Source: DATDPY01 sp964395765 (lineage in GTDB: Bacteria; Bacteroidota; Bacteroidia; Cytophagales; Cyclobacteriaceae). Taken from it: 22,618 nucleotides of DNA. Every line of letters starts with the position of its first letter. Within the stretch, counting starts at the first letter, position 1. Positions 15,766 through 22,618 of this stretch are shown here, one piece after another. The translations under genes were made by a program, and so were the position numbers. The notes under the pieces are model-generated. The model did no database searches, was not told the origin of the DNA, and worked only from the letters and a program-made list of their open reading frames with translations. The stretch lies in contig CAYNCU010000041.1 of assembly GCA_964395765.1 (NCBI GenBank), positions 1 to 22,618 of the forward strand. Direction: 5' to 3'.

Positions 15766-16860
15766 TTATTTCAGGCGCGACTCGATTTCTTCTGCATCCG
15801 GAATTCTTGAATAAGGCCACTTGCCTTTCACCGTGCCATCCTGCAACAGCCATAAACCGGGGTTTGACCGTATAATGGCTTCCAGGACTGTCATATCCGT
15901 AAAATAATACGGTACATTAATATGGTATTGACCAAGGATATTTTCTACTTCGCTTTTATCCGATGCTGTAAGGATCCATACTTTGATATTGCCGTCCAGA
16001 TTTTGAACCAGTCGGTTGATCTCGTCAAAATGTTTTTTGTTCGCCTTATTGACGTCATACATGATCACGAAAAGCTTATTTCCTTTAAACGTTTCCTGTG
16101 TAAAGTCGGCGCTGTCATTCCAGACATGATAGTCTGTAATCTTCGGTTGCGCTTCCGGATTAAGCAAGACCATTTTTTTGAATATATAAGTTGTGTCCGA
16201 AGGATATTTGTCGAATTTAAATTCCCGTCCGTTTTTTTCCATGATATAGCGGTAACGGAATGGCGCGGAAGGTTTCATAAGCGTCGGAATATTATTGCCT
16301 ATTTTATAAGGCCGGAAATCAATCAAAGGTAAGTGGTGTACCGTATAAACCGCAAAGAATACACCGATGGCTATAAAGGCTGCGATTACTGAATCCTGCC
16401 ATCCTGCGCGGGTGAAAGGTCCGCTGAAATGTTTACGCCTGAAAAATAAAATCAGGACCATAACCAGTAAAATAACATCCTTATAAAAGGATTCCCATGA
16501 GGTGAGCGGAATGGCATCCCCGAAACAACCACAATCGGTTACCTTGTTAAAATAGGCTGAATAGAAAGTCAGGAAGGTAAAAAAGAGGGAAAGAAAAAGT
16601 AATATCCAGGCTGTAATCCGTATCCTGTAATTTAACAAGAGGGCGATGCCGAGCATGGTTTCAAGAACGATGAGTGTAATGGAAATAAAAAGATCATGCG
16701 GGATAAAAATTGCGAAACCCCCCGAAAAGTTGGCGGCGAAAACCTCAAAATATTCCTTTAGTTTGATGGCTGTCCCTACAGGATCATCCAGTTTGGTAAG
16801 ACCTGAAAAAATAAAAAGAATGCCGACAATAAACCGGGTGAGATAATCATACCATTTCAT
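15766..16860 (-). CDS. DoxX-family membrane protein fused to a thioredoxin-like domain lacking CxxC (BT_3928-like)
   Basis: A 364-residue protein starting at ATG 16858-16860, which overlaps the DUF1599 stop as ATGA; a start ten codons earlier would overlap more and is less likely. The N-terminal half is DoxX/MauE-like: FIFSGLTKLDDPVGTAIKLKEYF (16-38), several TM segments (about 6-22, 55-77, 83-101, 127-141, 157-173) and a conserved DCGCFG (109-114). The C-terminal half (about 190-364) looks like a periplasmic thioredoxin/TlpA fold with LFVIMYD (263-269), a cis-Pro-type NPGLWLLQDGTVKGKW (333-348), but no CxxC where the redox pair should be (about 271-274, NKAN). From memory, this architecture is common in Bacteroidota beside DUF1599 genes. 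It may handle quinones or disulfides at the membrane; this is inference. Confidence 0.8.
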   Translation of the reverse strand: MKWYDYLTRFIVGILFIFSGLTKLDDPVGTAIKLKEYFEVFAANFSGGFAIFIPHDLFISITLIVLETMLGIALLLNYRIRITAWILLFLSLFFTFLTFYSAYFNKVTDCGCFGDAIPLTSWESFYKDVILLVMVLILFFRRKHFSGPFTRAGWQDSVIAAFIAIGVFFAVYTVHHLPLIDFRPYKIGNNIPTLMKPSAPFRYRYIMEKNGREFKFDKYPSDTTYIFKKMVLLNPEAQPKITDYHVWNDSADFTQETFKGNKLFVIMYDVNKANKKHFDEINRLVQNLDGNIKVWILTASDKSEVENILGQYHINVPYYFTDMTVLEAIIRSNPGLWLLQDGTVKGKWPYSRIPDAEEIESRLK

Positions 16861-17405
16861 GAGTTTATGATATTCAATTTGATGAGACAAAAAACTGCAT
16901 AATTCATAATGTCCTGGTAATTGGATTTAACACCTTCGGACATTATGGTTTTCCCTTCATGATCCTCAATTTGTTTGATACGGAAAAGTTTCATTAAAAT
17001 TATATCGGTAATTGAATTGATTCTCATTTCACGCCATGCTTCATTGTAATCGTGATTTTTATTCTCAAGCAGAAGGAGTGTATCGTTGACGGAATCATCA
17101 TAAAATTTCATTACCTGTTCAACCGGGAGTTCCAGGACCGGCTCTTTCTCAAGCCGGAGTTGAATTTGTGCGATGATACAATAATTGATTATTCCGATAA
17201 ATTCGGTAATAAAATCATCTTCGATTTTCTGAATGCCTTTTTCCTGTATGGATCGTATGCGCTGGGCTTTTATAAAAATCTGATCCGTAATGGAAGGAAG
17301 CCTGAGAATCCGCCAGGCGGTGCCGTAATCAACCGTTTTCTTTTTAAAAACCTCTTTGCAACGGTTAATGGCTTGCTTATATTCGTTAATCGTTTTTAAT
17401 TCCAA
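16857..17405 (-). CDS. DUF1599 protein with two tandem domain copies
   Basis: A 182-residue soluble helical protein built from a visible internal duplication. Residues 21-83 (KKKTVDYGTAWR ... ITDQIFIKAQRIRSIQE ... INYCIIAQIQL) align with 114-177 (ENKNHDYNEAWR ... ITDIILMKLFRIKQIED ... MNYAVFCLIKL). The shared core is DYxxAWRxxRxxSITDxIxxKxxRIxxI, typical of DUF1599, whose function is not established. A nucleotide-related role has been suggested for the wider family; I treat that as unproven. The start is TTG (17403-17405), the only in-frame choice matching the expected N-terminus. It is the first gene of the DUF1599-DoxX-aroK operon, divergent from folP with only 43 bp between starts. Confidence 0.85.
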   Translation of the reverse strand: MELKTINEYKQAINRCKEVFKKKTVDYGTAWRILRLPSITDQIFIKAQRIRSIQEKGIQKIEDDFITEFIGIINYCIIAQIQLRLEKEPVLELPVEQVMKFYDDSVNDTLLLLENKNHDYNEAWREMRINSITDIILMKLFRIKQIEDHEGKTIMSEGVKSNYQDIMNYAVFCLIKLNIINS

Positions 17406-17448
17406 ATCTCATGGAGTTTGTGATTCTCAGGAATGTCTTTAATCCGGC

Positions 17449-18300
17449 GTGAAAGATACATTTTTTTATATAAAAAAAACACTGGGCCTTCGGGGAAAAC
17501 TCCTATTCCCTGACTTCCCTTTCATCATGGGTATCCTGAATATTACACCGGATTCATTTTATAAGGGAAGCCGGTTTACTGTTATAGATCAGGTTTTAGC
17601 CGAAGCCGAAAAAATGATTCACTCAGGTGCCGATGTTCTGGATATTGGAGGGTATTCATCACGACCCGGGGCGGCGGATGTTTCTCCGGAAGATGAAGTG
17701 GAAAGAACCGTTCCTGTCATCCGGGAAATCCATAAGCGTTTTCCTGATACGCTTATTTCCGTGGATACATTCCGTTCCAAAGTCGCCACCGCTGCGGTTG
17801 AAGAAGGCGCTTCCTGGGTCAATGATATATCGGGCGGGATGTTGGATGAAGAAATGATTAATACGGTTGCAGAATTGAAGGTGCCTTATATTGTCATGCA
17901 TATGAGGGGCGATCCCCGTAGCATGAAAGACAAGGCACACTATCACGACCTGGTTAAGGAATTGGGTGAATATTTTTCCGGTCGGATCAGCTTGTTACGA
18001 CAAAGGGGCATCAGCGATCTCATCCTGGATCCGGGTATCGGATTCGCGAAATCTATAGCGCAGAATTTTGAAATTTTGAAAAACCTGCCCTATTTTCAAA
18101 TTTTTGGTTTTCCTTTGATGATAGGAATTTCAAGAAAATCACTGATTTACCGCAGCCTTAAAATTGATCCGGAAGACGCCTTGAATGGAACCACAGTCTT
18201 AAATACGATCGCTTTGCTGAACAAGGCATCCATTTTAAGAGTCCATGATGTGAAGGCTGCCAAGGAAATATTGGAATTAATGAAGTTATATTTACCGTGA
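17449..18300 (+). CDS. folP: Dihydropteroate synthase
   Basis: A 283-residue TIM-barrel enzyme joining p-aminobenzoate and pterin pyrophosphate in folate synthesis; the sulfonamide target. Motifs are MGILNITPDSF (27-37), DIGGYSSRPGA (65-75), SVDTFR (104-109), NDISGG (125-130), HMRGDP (151-156), DPGIGFAKS (194-202), GISRKS (226-231) and RVHDV (264-268). All expected substrate loops are present. The start is GTG at 17449; an in-frame stop lies just upstream and no ATG precedes the core. Its TGA overlaps the cdaA GTG as GTGA (18297-18300), so the two are probably translationally coupled. Confidence 0.96.
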   Translation: MKDTFFYIKKTLGLRGKLLFPDFPFIMGILNITPDSFYKGSRFTVIDQVLAEAEKMIHSGADVLDIGGYSSRPGAADVSPEDEVERTVPVIREIHKRFPDTLISVDTFRSKVATAAVEEGASWVNDISGGMLDEEMINTVAELKVPYIVMHMRGDPRSMKDKAHYHDLVKELGEYFSGRISLLRQRGISDLILDPGIGFAKSIAQNFEILKNLPYFQIFGFPLMIGISRKSLIYRSLKIDPEDALNGTTVLNTIALLNKASILRVHDVKAAKEILELMKLYLP

Positions 18301-19175
18301 TCTTCGGAGTACAAATAGGATTTCTCGCTTTACGCCTGGTTGACATACTGGATATCGGAGCAATTAGTTTTTTGCTTTACCAGGTATATAAACTGATCCG
18401 TGGAAGTGTGGCGGTAAGGATATTCCTTGGATTTTTCTCACTATACCTTATTTACCTTATTGTAAGGGCTCTTGACATGGAATTGCTTACAGCCATTCTC
18501 GGTCAATTCATGGGCGTTGGCGTAATCGCCGTTATCATATTATTTCAGCAGGAAATCAGGAAGTTTCTTCAGATATTAGGCAGGAACGCATTTTTTAACC
18601 GGGAGGGATTTATAAGCAGTATTTTCCGCAGGGAAGGGGAAGAGGATCTTGAAGTTAATCCGGTGATGGATGCCATAATATCACTAGGTGCATCCAATAT
18701 CGGGGCTATACTGGTTTTTTCCCGTGACTCGGGATTGAAATTTTATGCCGAATCCGGGGACAATCTTGATGCACTGGTTTCCAAACGGCTCCTTATATCT
18801 ATCTTTAATAAATATGGCCCATTGCATGATGGCGCGGTTATTATTCATAAAAACAGAATTACTGCGGCCAGGGTCGTTTTACCGGTCACCGAAAAAAGTG
18901 ATTTACCGGCTCAATTCGGAATGCGACATCGTGCGGCTATTGGTATGAGCGAAGTAACCGATACGCTTATCGTTGTAGTATCAGAAGAAACCGGTCAGAT
19001 TTCAACTGCCAGAAACGGACTGATATCACACAATCTTACTGCCGCGGAAGTAAAGAAAAAGATCATTGAATATCTCGAAGAAGAACCGACCATGGAAAAG
19101 TCAGGATCACTGCGGAATGTTCAGGCCATTATGGCCGATAAGAAGATCAAGCAGAATCCGACGGTAAAGCCTTAG
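18297..19175 (+). CDS. cdaA: Diadenylate cyclase, CdaA type
   Basis: A 292-residue membrane enzyme making the second messenger c-di-AMP from two ATP. Three hydrophobic segments (about 6-30, 40-58, 66-85) precede the DAC domain, which carries the active-site motifs HDGAVIIHKNRI (177-188, DGA 178-180) and MRHRAAIG (209-216, RHR 210-212). A charged tail of about 35 residues follows. Translation starts at GTG 18297, overlapping the folP stop. CdaR and GlmM partners of the Firmicutes operon are not adjacent; instead the neighbour is folP. The stop overlaps the convergent LysE-type gene by 4 bp. In other bacteria c-di-AMP controls potassium, osmolyte and wall homeostasis; the target here is not visible. 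Confidence 0.95.
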   Translation: MIFGVQIGFLALRLVDILDIGAISFLLYQVYKLIRGSVAVRIFLGFFSLYLIYLIVRALDMELLTAILGQFMGVGVIAVIILFQQEIRKFLQILGRNAFFNREGFISSIFRREGEEDLEVNPVMDAIISLGASNIGAILVFSRDSGLKFYAESGDNLDALVSKRLLISIFNKYGPLHDGAVIIHKNRITAARVVLPVTEKSDLPAQFGMRHRAAIGMSEVTDTLIVVVSEETGQISTARNGLISHNLTAAEVKKKIIEYLEEEPTMEKSGSLRNVQAIMADKKIKQNPTVKP

Positions 19176-19837
19176 TAAAAAATGTGAAGTAGGGATTGGC
19201 CTGAAGAAGTGATCTCTTCGCCGAGATGCAAAGCGAAAATCAATAATCGGGTCCCCAGCAAAATAAAGGCAATTCCCACTACTTTATTGATAATGGTCAT
19301 TAGCCGGGGGGTAATTGAAGTCCGGATCCTGTGTGCCAGGTAGGCTTTACCTATATCGCTGCTTAAAATTGTAATCAACAAGGTAATGAAAAAGATCAAT
19401 GCATTAATACCATTGTATTCCCAGTGTACGTTGACCAGGCTCACAACCCCTATCCAGTATAATAGTACGAACGGGTTTACACCGTTAAGAACAAACCCTT
19501 TTGATATTTTCCAGAAAACACTCGTCGGGTCGTGGAGGTGTATCCCCGGTTTCATATGATTCACCCTGCGGGTAAACATTCGAATGCCGAAGATAAGCAT
19601 AACAAGACCACCGGTCATCGCAAGGAAAATCCTGAATTTGGCATTTTCCGATAATTGGGAAATTCCAAAATAGGTTAGAGCGATATACAATGTATCGCTC
19701 ATGGAAATACCCAGGGCCATCAGGATTCCTGACCTAACACCCTTCTCAATGCTCGTTTGAATCAGCGCAAAAAAAACAGGGCCAATGACAAAAGCAGTGA
19801 TAAGTCCGGTAAGTATTCCTTTAGCAATTTCAGCCAT
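19172..19837 (-). CDS. LysE-family translocator (exporter)
   Basis: A 221-residue six-helix membrane protein of the LysE/RhtB superfamily. The family pattern is clear: GPVFFALIQTSIEKGVRSGILMALGISMSDTLYI at the N-terminus (20-53), a cytosolic loop rich in charges (about 88-108), NGVNPFVLLYWIGVVSLV in the middle, and TM segments through the C-terminus. Relatives export amino acids or derivatives such as lysine, homoserine and threonine; the substrate is not predictable here. The ATG (19835-19837) lies inside the last codons of the upstream GH3 gene (8-bp overlap), so it is likely translated with it. The GH3 neighbour suggests export of an amino-acid conjugate (inference). Confidence 0.85.
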   Translation of the reverse strand: MAEIAKGILTGLITAFVIGPVFFALIQTSIEKGVRSGILMALGISMSDTLYIALTYFGISQLSENAKFRIFLAMTGGLVMLIFGIRMFTRRVNHMKPGIHLHDPTSVFWKISKGFVLNGVNPFVLLYWIGVVSLVNVHWEYNGINALIFFITLLITILSSDIGKAYLAHRIRTSITPRLMTIINKVVGIAFILLGTRLLIFALHLGEEITSSGQSLLHIFY

Positions 19838-21383
19838 TATCCGAATGATTTAATAGAAATTCCTTCCATTCTCGGAGTTTTTCATTCTTAATAACCCGCG
19901 GGAATTTATTCTGACCCCCCATCTTGCCCTTATGGTGAAGGAACCGATAAAAATACGAGTTGGGGACCAGGTCTACGATTACTTCTTTTAACGCTTGTCC
20001 CCGTTCCGTTCGATAATCGTCATTAAGTTCTTTAAGATATGCATCCAATTTCTGTTTAACAATATTCTTGTCAATTTTTTTCTCTGTGCCAATATACCAG
20101 TGATGGGCAAAAAGGTTCTTATAAGGAATCCCGGCAACGGTAAATTCTTTGATTCCAAGTTTCAATTCGTCTTCCAGCCTGCGAATTGCACAATTCATGT
20201 TGTCAATGGAAGTATGCTCACCACACAAACTCAGAAAATGTTTGGTTCGCCCCGTAATAATAATCTCAGTAAGCTCCTTATTCACGAACTTTATTGTATC
20301 CCCGATAAGGTATCTCCACGCCCCGGCGCAGGTCGAAAGCAAAATTGCATATTCTTTTCCTTCTTCCACCTCATGAATCATAAAAGATTCCGGATTATTC
20401 ACGATTTCGCCGTCCTCATTAAAATTTTTTTCTGTAAAGGGCACAAATTCGTAGAACATGCCGTTATTCAGTACCAGTTTCATTCCATCCGGATCCGGCC
20501 GGCTTTGAAATGCGATAAATCCTTCGGAAGCAAGGTAAGTTTCGATATAAATAACCGATTGACCGAGTAACCGTTCGAAAGCAGGCTTATAGGGTTCAAA
20601 TGAAACGCCGCCGTGGACGAAAATTTTAAAATTCGGCCAAATCTCATGAATATTCTTAACCTGGTAATAATCTATTATTTTTTCAAGCAGGATTTGCACC
20701 CAGGCCGGTACTCCCGCTATAAAGCCGATATTCCATTTTGAAGCTTTTTTGGTAATATCATTCAGTTTTTTATCCCAATCTATATGTTTTGCTATCCGCT
20801 GGCCGGGTTTATAATACCGCTGAAACCAGAAGGGAATATGATTGGCAGTAATACCGCTTAAATCACCTTCAAAAAACCTTCCGTTATATTTTAATTGTGT
20901 GCTTCCACCCAGCATAAGCATGCCGGAAGTAAACAATGCGTCAGGCACGTGGTATTTCGACAAAGTCAATATTTGTCTCAGGCTGGTTTTACGTATTGCA
21001 CGAATTTGTTCTTTTGTGATCGGAATATATTTCGAAGAAGCTCCTGAAGTGCCTGAACTTAAAGCAAAAAATTTTATTTTACCGGGCCAGGTTACATCAG
21101 GGATAGACTGATAAGAAAGTTTCCACCAGTTTTCGTATATCCTGTCGTAATCGAAAGTCGGAACATTATTTTTGAACTCATTGTAAAAATCGAAAAAATC
21201 ATTCTTCCGAAAAGATTTTAATATGGATTTAAATTCGTACGTGTTCCCGAATCGGGTATTCCGGGCAGAGATTAAAAGCCTTTTCAATTCCTGTTTTTGT
21301 AATTCAAAAGGTGATGTAAATTCCTGTTCAAGACTTTCACGTAAACTGATACCCCTTTTGATAAGGTTACCTAGTATCGGCAT
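19830..21383 (-). CDS. GH3-family acyl-acid-amido synthetase-like protein
   Basis: A 517-residue ANL-fold ligase of the GH3 (auxin-responsive promoter) family. The three ATP/AMP-binding motifs are present: SSGTSGASSKYIPIT (109-123), YLASEGF (283-289) and YLIGDTIKF (358-366), and GRTKHFLSLCGEHTS follows near the hinge to the C-terminal domain. In plants such enzymes adenylate jasmonate or auxin and transfer the acyl group to an amino acid; the natural substrates of Bacteroidota homologues are unknown. Length is near the plant range but somewhat short. It is the first gene of a two-gene unit with the LysE-type exporter, with overlapping reading frames. Confidence 0.88.
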   Translation of the reverse strand: MPILGNLIKRGISLRESLEQEFTSPFELQKQELKRLLISARNTRFGNTYEFKSILKSFRKNDFFDFYNEFKNNVPTFDYDRIYENWWKLSYQSIPDVTWPGKIKFFALSSGTSGASSKYIPITKEQIRAIRKTSLRQILTLSKYHVPDALFTSGMLMLGGSTQLKYNGRFFEGDLSGITANHIPFWFQRYYKPGQRIAKHIDWDKKLNDITKKASKWNIGFIAGVPAWVQILLEKIIDYYQVKNIHEIWPNFKIFVHGGVSFEPYKPAFERLLGQSVIYIETYLASEGFIAFQSRPDPDGMKLVLNNGMFYEFVPFTEKNFNEDGEIVNNPESFMIHEVEEGKEYAILLSTCAGAWRYLIGDTIKFVNKELTEIIITGRTKHFLSLCGEHTSIDNMNCAIRRLEDELKLGIKEFTVAGIPYKNLFAHHWYIGTEKKIDKNIVKQKLDAYLKELNDDYRTERGQALKEVIVDLVPNSYFYRFLHHKGKMGGQNKFPRVIKNEKLREWKEFLLNHSDNG

Positions 21384-21390
21384 ATCTCAA

Positions 21391-21398
21391 TATTTTTG
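21391..21398 (+). promoter_or_regulatory. Candidate -7 box for yggS-DUF423
   Basis: TATTTTTG matches TAnnTTTG exactly, 86 nt before the yggS start, in the 101-bp region divergent from the GH3 gene. No TTG is found at the right distance upstream, so this is tentative. Confidence 0.3.
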
Positions 21399-21484
21399 GC
21401 TAATTTAGAATTAATGGTTCTTTTCGGGAAAATTTAAAAAATCTCAAATAAATTTAAAGTTAACTAAATCACAAGAAATCTTTC

Positions 21485-22162
21485 ATGACAATTGCCGAGA
21501 ATGTAATTCATTTTAATAATTTATTACAAGGTGGTAAAATTAAGCTTGTTGCGATAAGTAAAACAAAAACAACGGATGAAATTCTTGAAGCCTATCACGC
21601 AGGACAACGGGATTTCGGAGAAAATAAAGTCCAGGAACTCACCCAAAAATCCGAACTGCTTCCCAAAGATATCCAATGGCATATGGTAGGACATCTTCAG
21701 GGCAATAAGGTTAAATATATTGCACCTTTTATTCACCTGATTCATTCAGCCGACAGCCTTCATTTATTAAGGGAAATAAATAAGCAAGGTGGAAAGGCCG
21801 GCAGGATAATATCCTGTCTGTTGCAGGTATACATTGCCGAGGAAGAAACCAAATTCGGCTTCGATGAAAAAGAATTGTTCAACCTTTTGAATTCCGGTAC
21901 AGTTCAGCAACTGGAGAATATAGAAATCAAGGGTTTGATGGGAATGGCCACATTCACCCCTGATGAAAAGAAGATCAGAAGTGAATTCAGGAAATTAAAA
22001 AATATATGGGACCTGTGCCGTGAACAATTCCAAAGTGAAAAGATATCGATGGATTATCTGAGCATGGGAATGAGCGGTGATTATTCTATTGCTCTTGAAG
22101 AGGGGAGTAATATGATCAGGATCGGTACAGCTATTTTCGGAGAAAGAAATTACCATGAATAA
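21485..22162 (+). CDS. YggS/PLPBP-family pyridoxal phosphate homeostasis protein
   Basis: A 225-residue PLP-binding TIM-barrel protein. It has the cofactor lysine in LVAISKTK (21-28, Lys26), RDFGENKVQEL (42-52), WHMVGHLQGNK (65-75), EETKFGF (120-126), KGLMGMAT (149-156) and the phosphate-binding LSMGMSGDYSIALEEG (192-207), all in family order. YggS/PROSC proteins have no known catalytic reaction; they buffer and deliver PLP and influence amino acid pools. ATG 21485 gives a normal N-terminus. The stop overlaps the DUF423 start by 8 bp, so the two genes form one unit. Confidence 0.93.
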   Translation: MTIAENVIHFNNLLQGGKIKLVAISKTKTTDEILEAYHAGQRDFGENKVQELTQKSELLPKDIQWHMVGHLQGNKVKYIAPFIHLIHSADSLHLLREINKQGGKAGRIISCLLQVYIAEEETKFGFDEKELFNLLNSGTVQQLENIEIKGLMGMATFTPDEKKIRSEFRKLKNIWDLCREQFQSEKISMDYLSMGMSGDYSIALEEGSNMIRIGTAIFGERNYHE

Positions 22163-22541
22163 AAAAGCACGATTCCTGGCCATGCTGGGCTTTTTATTTG
22201 GAGGCCTGGCCGTTATTACAGGCGCTTTTGGTGCTCATCTTTTGAATAATTTTTTAAAAGCAGAAGGATATCTTGAAACCTACAAAACCGCTGTATTTTA
22301 TCAATTCATCCACTCCCTCTTGCTTATAGCCGTAAGTTTGTTGTATCATTTCTTCCCGCGACGCCTTTTATTTGTTGCCGCGGTATTGATTATCAGTGGT
22401 CTTATACTGTTCTGTGGATCACTTTACGCCATATGCCTGACTGGTATTCCGCAGTTTGGAATGATAACTCCTCTTGGCGGGATATGCTTTATCCTTGCCT
22501 GGTTATTATTGGCCTGGAATTTTATCAGGAAAGCAGGATGA
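22155..22541 (+). CDS. DUF423 small membrane protein
   Basis: A 128-residue protein with four predicted TM helices (about 7-27, 46-66, 70-91, 100-122). The DUF423 signature is visible at the N-terminus, GFLFGGLAVITGAFGAHLL (12-30), followed by YKTAVFYQFIHSLLLI and a closing TPLGGICFILAWLLLAW. Homologues include E. coli YgdD and Bacillus YwdK; function is unknown. The ATG (22155-22157) overlaps the end of yggS by 8 bp. The stop is 5 bp from the possible convergent gene at the right edge. Confidence 0.9.
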   Translation: MNKKARFLAMLGFLFGGLAVITGAFGAHLLNNFLKAEGYLETYKTAVFYQFIHSLLLIAVSLLYHFFPRRLLFVAAVLIISGLILFCGSLYAICLTGIPQFGMITPLGGICFILAWLLLAWNFIRKAG

Positions 22542-22546
22542 CGGGA

Positions 22547-22618
22547 TTATTTTTTCTCAGTCATTACATTCGCCGTAATAACGAGATGATTGGGACTTCC
22601 CGTGGCGTTTGACATGAT
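22547..22618 (-). CDS. Possible C-terminus of a gene entering from the right edge
   Basis: A minus-strand frame is open from the window edge to TAA at 22547-22549. It reads SNATGSPNHLVITANVMTEK before a last Lys and the stop. With only 23 codons no family can be named. The close convergent spacing to DUF423 (5 bp) matches the packing seen elsewhere in the window, and the residues look coding, but a chance open frame of this length is quite possible. Confidence 0.35.
   Translation of the reverse strand: MMSNATGSPNHLVITANVMTEKK

Noticed and set aside
15746..15853. A 36-residue N-terminal extension of shikimate kinase
   Set aside because: It overlaps the end of the DoxX-type gene and lacks family similarity; ATG 15745 directly precedes the conserved P-loop strand.
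16861..16890. An earlier start (ten codons) for the DoxX-type protein
   Set aside because: It would increase the overlap with DUF1599 to 34 bp; the ATGA-overlapping start is the commoner coupling arrangement and gives the usual N-terminus.

Overview
The window looks like core chromosome of a member of the Bacteroidota, probably Bacteroidales-like. It is about 40% GC by eye. Several intergenic regions carry the phylum-specific -7 promoter box TAnnTTTG, and Shine-Dalgarno sites are mostly weak. Family content also fits: a short stand-alone starch-synthase-like protein divergent from panC, a DUF1599/DoxX (BT_3928-like) pair, archaeal-type ProRS, a GH3-family ligase and OMPP1/FadL-type outer membrane proteins. 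I see no tRNA, rRNA, CRISPR array, IS element or phage gene.

Layout. Positions 1-77 hold the N-terminus of an unknown minus-strand gene with its own promoter. Positions 467-3883 are a minus-strand operon, panC-panD-flippase-rfaE2-Zn peptidase, ended by a hairpin terminator at 404-440. Divergent from it is a degenerate GT5-type protein (4008-4820), followed by glmS (5001-6836). Next come a VTT/DedA-like membrane protein (-), apt (+) and metF (-), then nfeD-floA (-) and proS (-). A plus-strand pair follows, a Tyr/Trp- and Ser-rich secreted protein and an OMPP1/FadL-like porin (12362-15232). The next block is a minus-strand DUF1599-DoxX/thioredoxin-like-aroK operon, divergent from folP-cdaA. The right end holds GH3 ligase and a LysE-type exporter (-, overlapping), yggS and DUF423 (+, overlapping), and a possible minus-strand gene end at 22547.

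Most genes are cofactor, envelope and housekeeping functions: pantothenate and folate/one-carbon metabolism, adenine salvage, shikimate, UDP-GlcNAc and ADP-heptose precursors, c-di-AMP, PLP homeostasis and membrane-domain organisation. The parts least explained by known biology are the GH3-LysE pair, the degenerate GT5 protein next to panC, the DUF1599/DoxX-thioredoxin-like pair, and the low-complexity exported protein with its porin partner. I found no clear new defence or mobile system. Gene packing is very tight: convergent neighbours overlap or abut at their stop codons.
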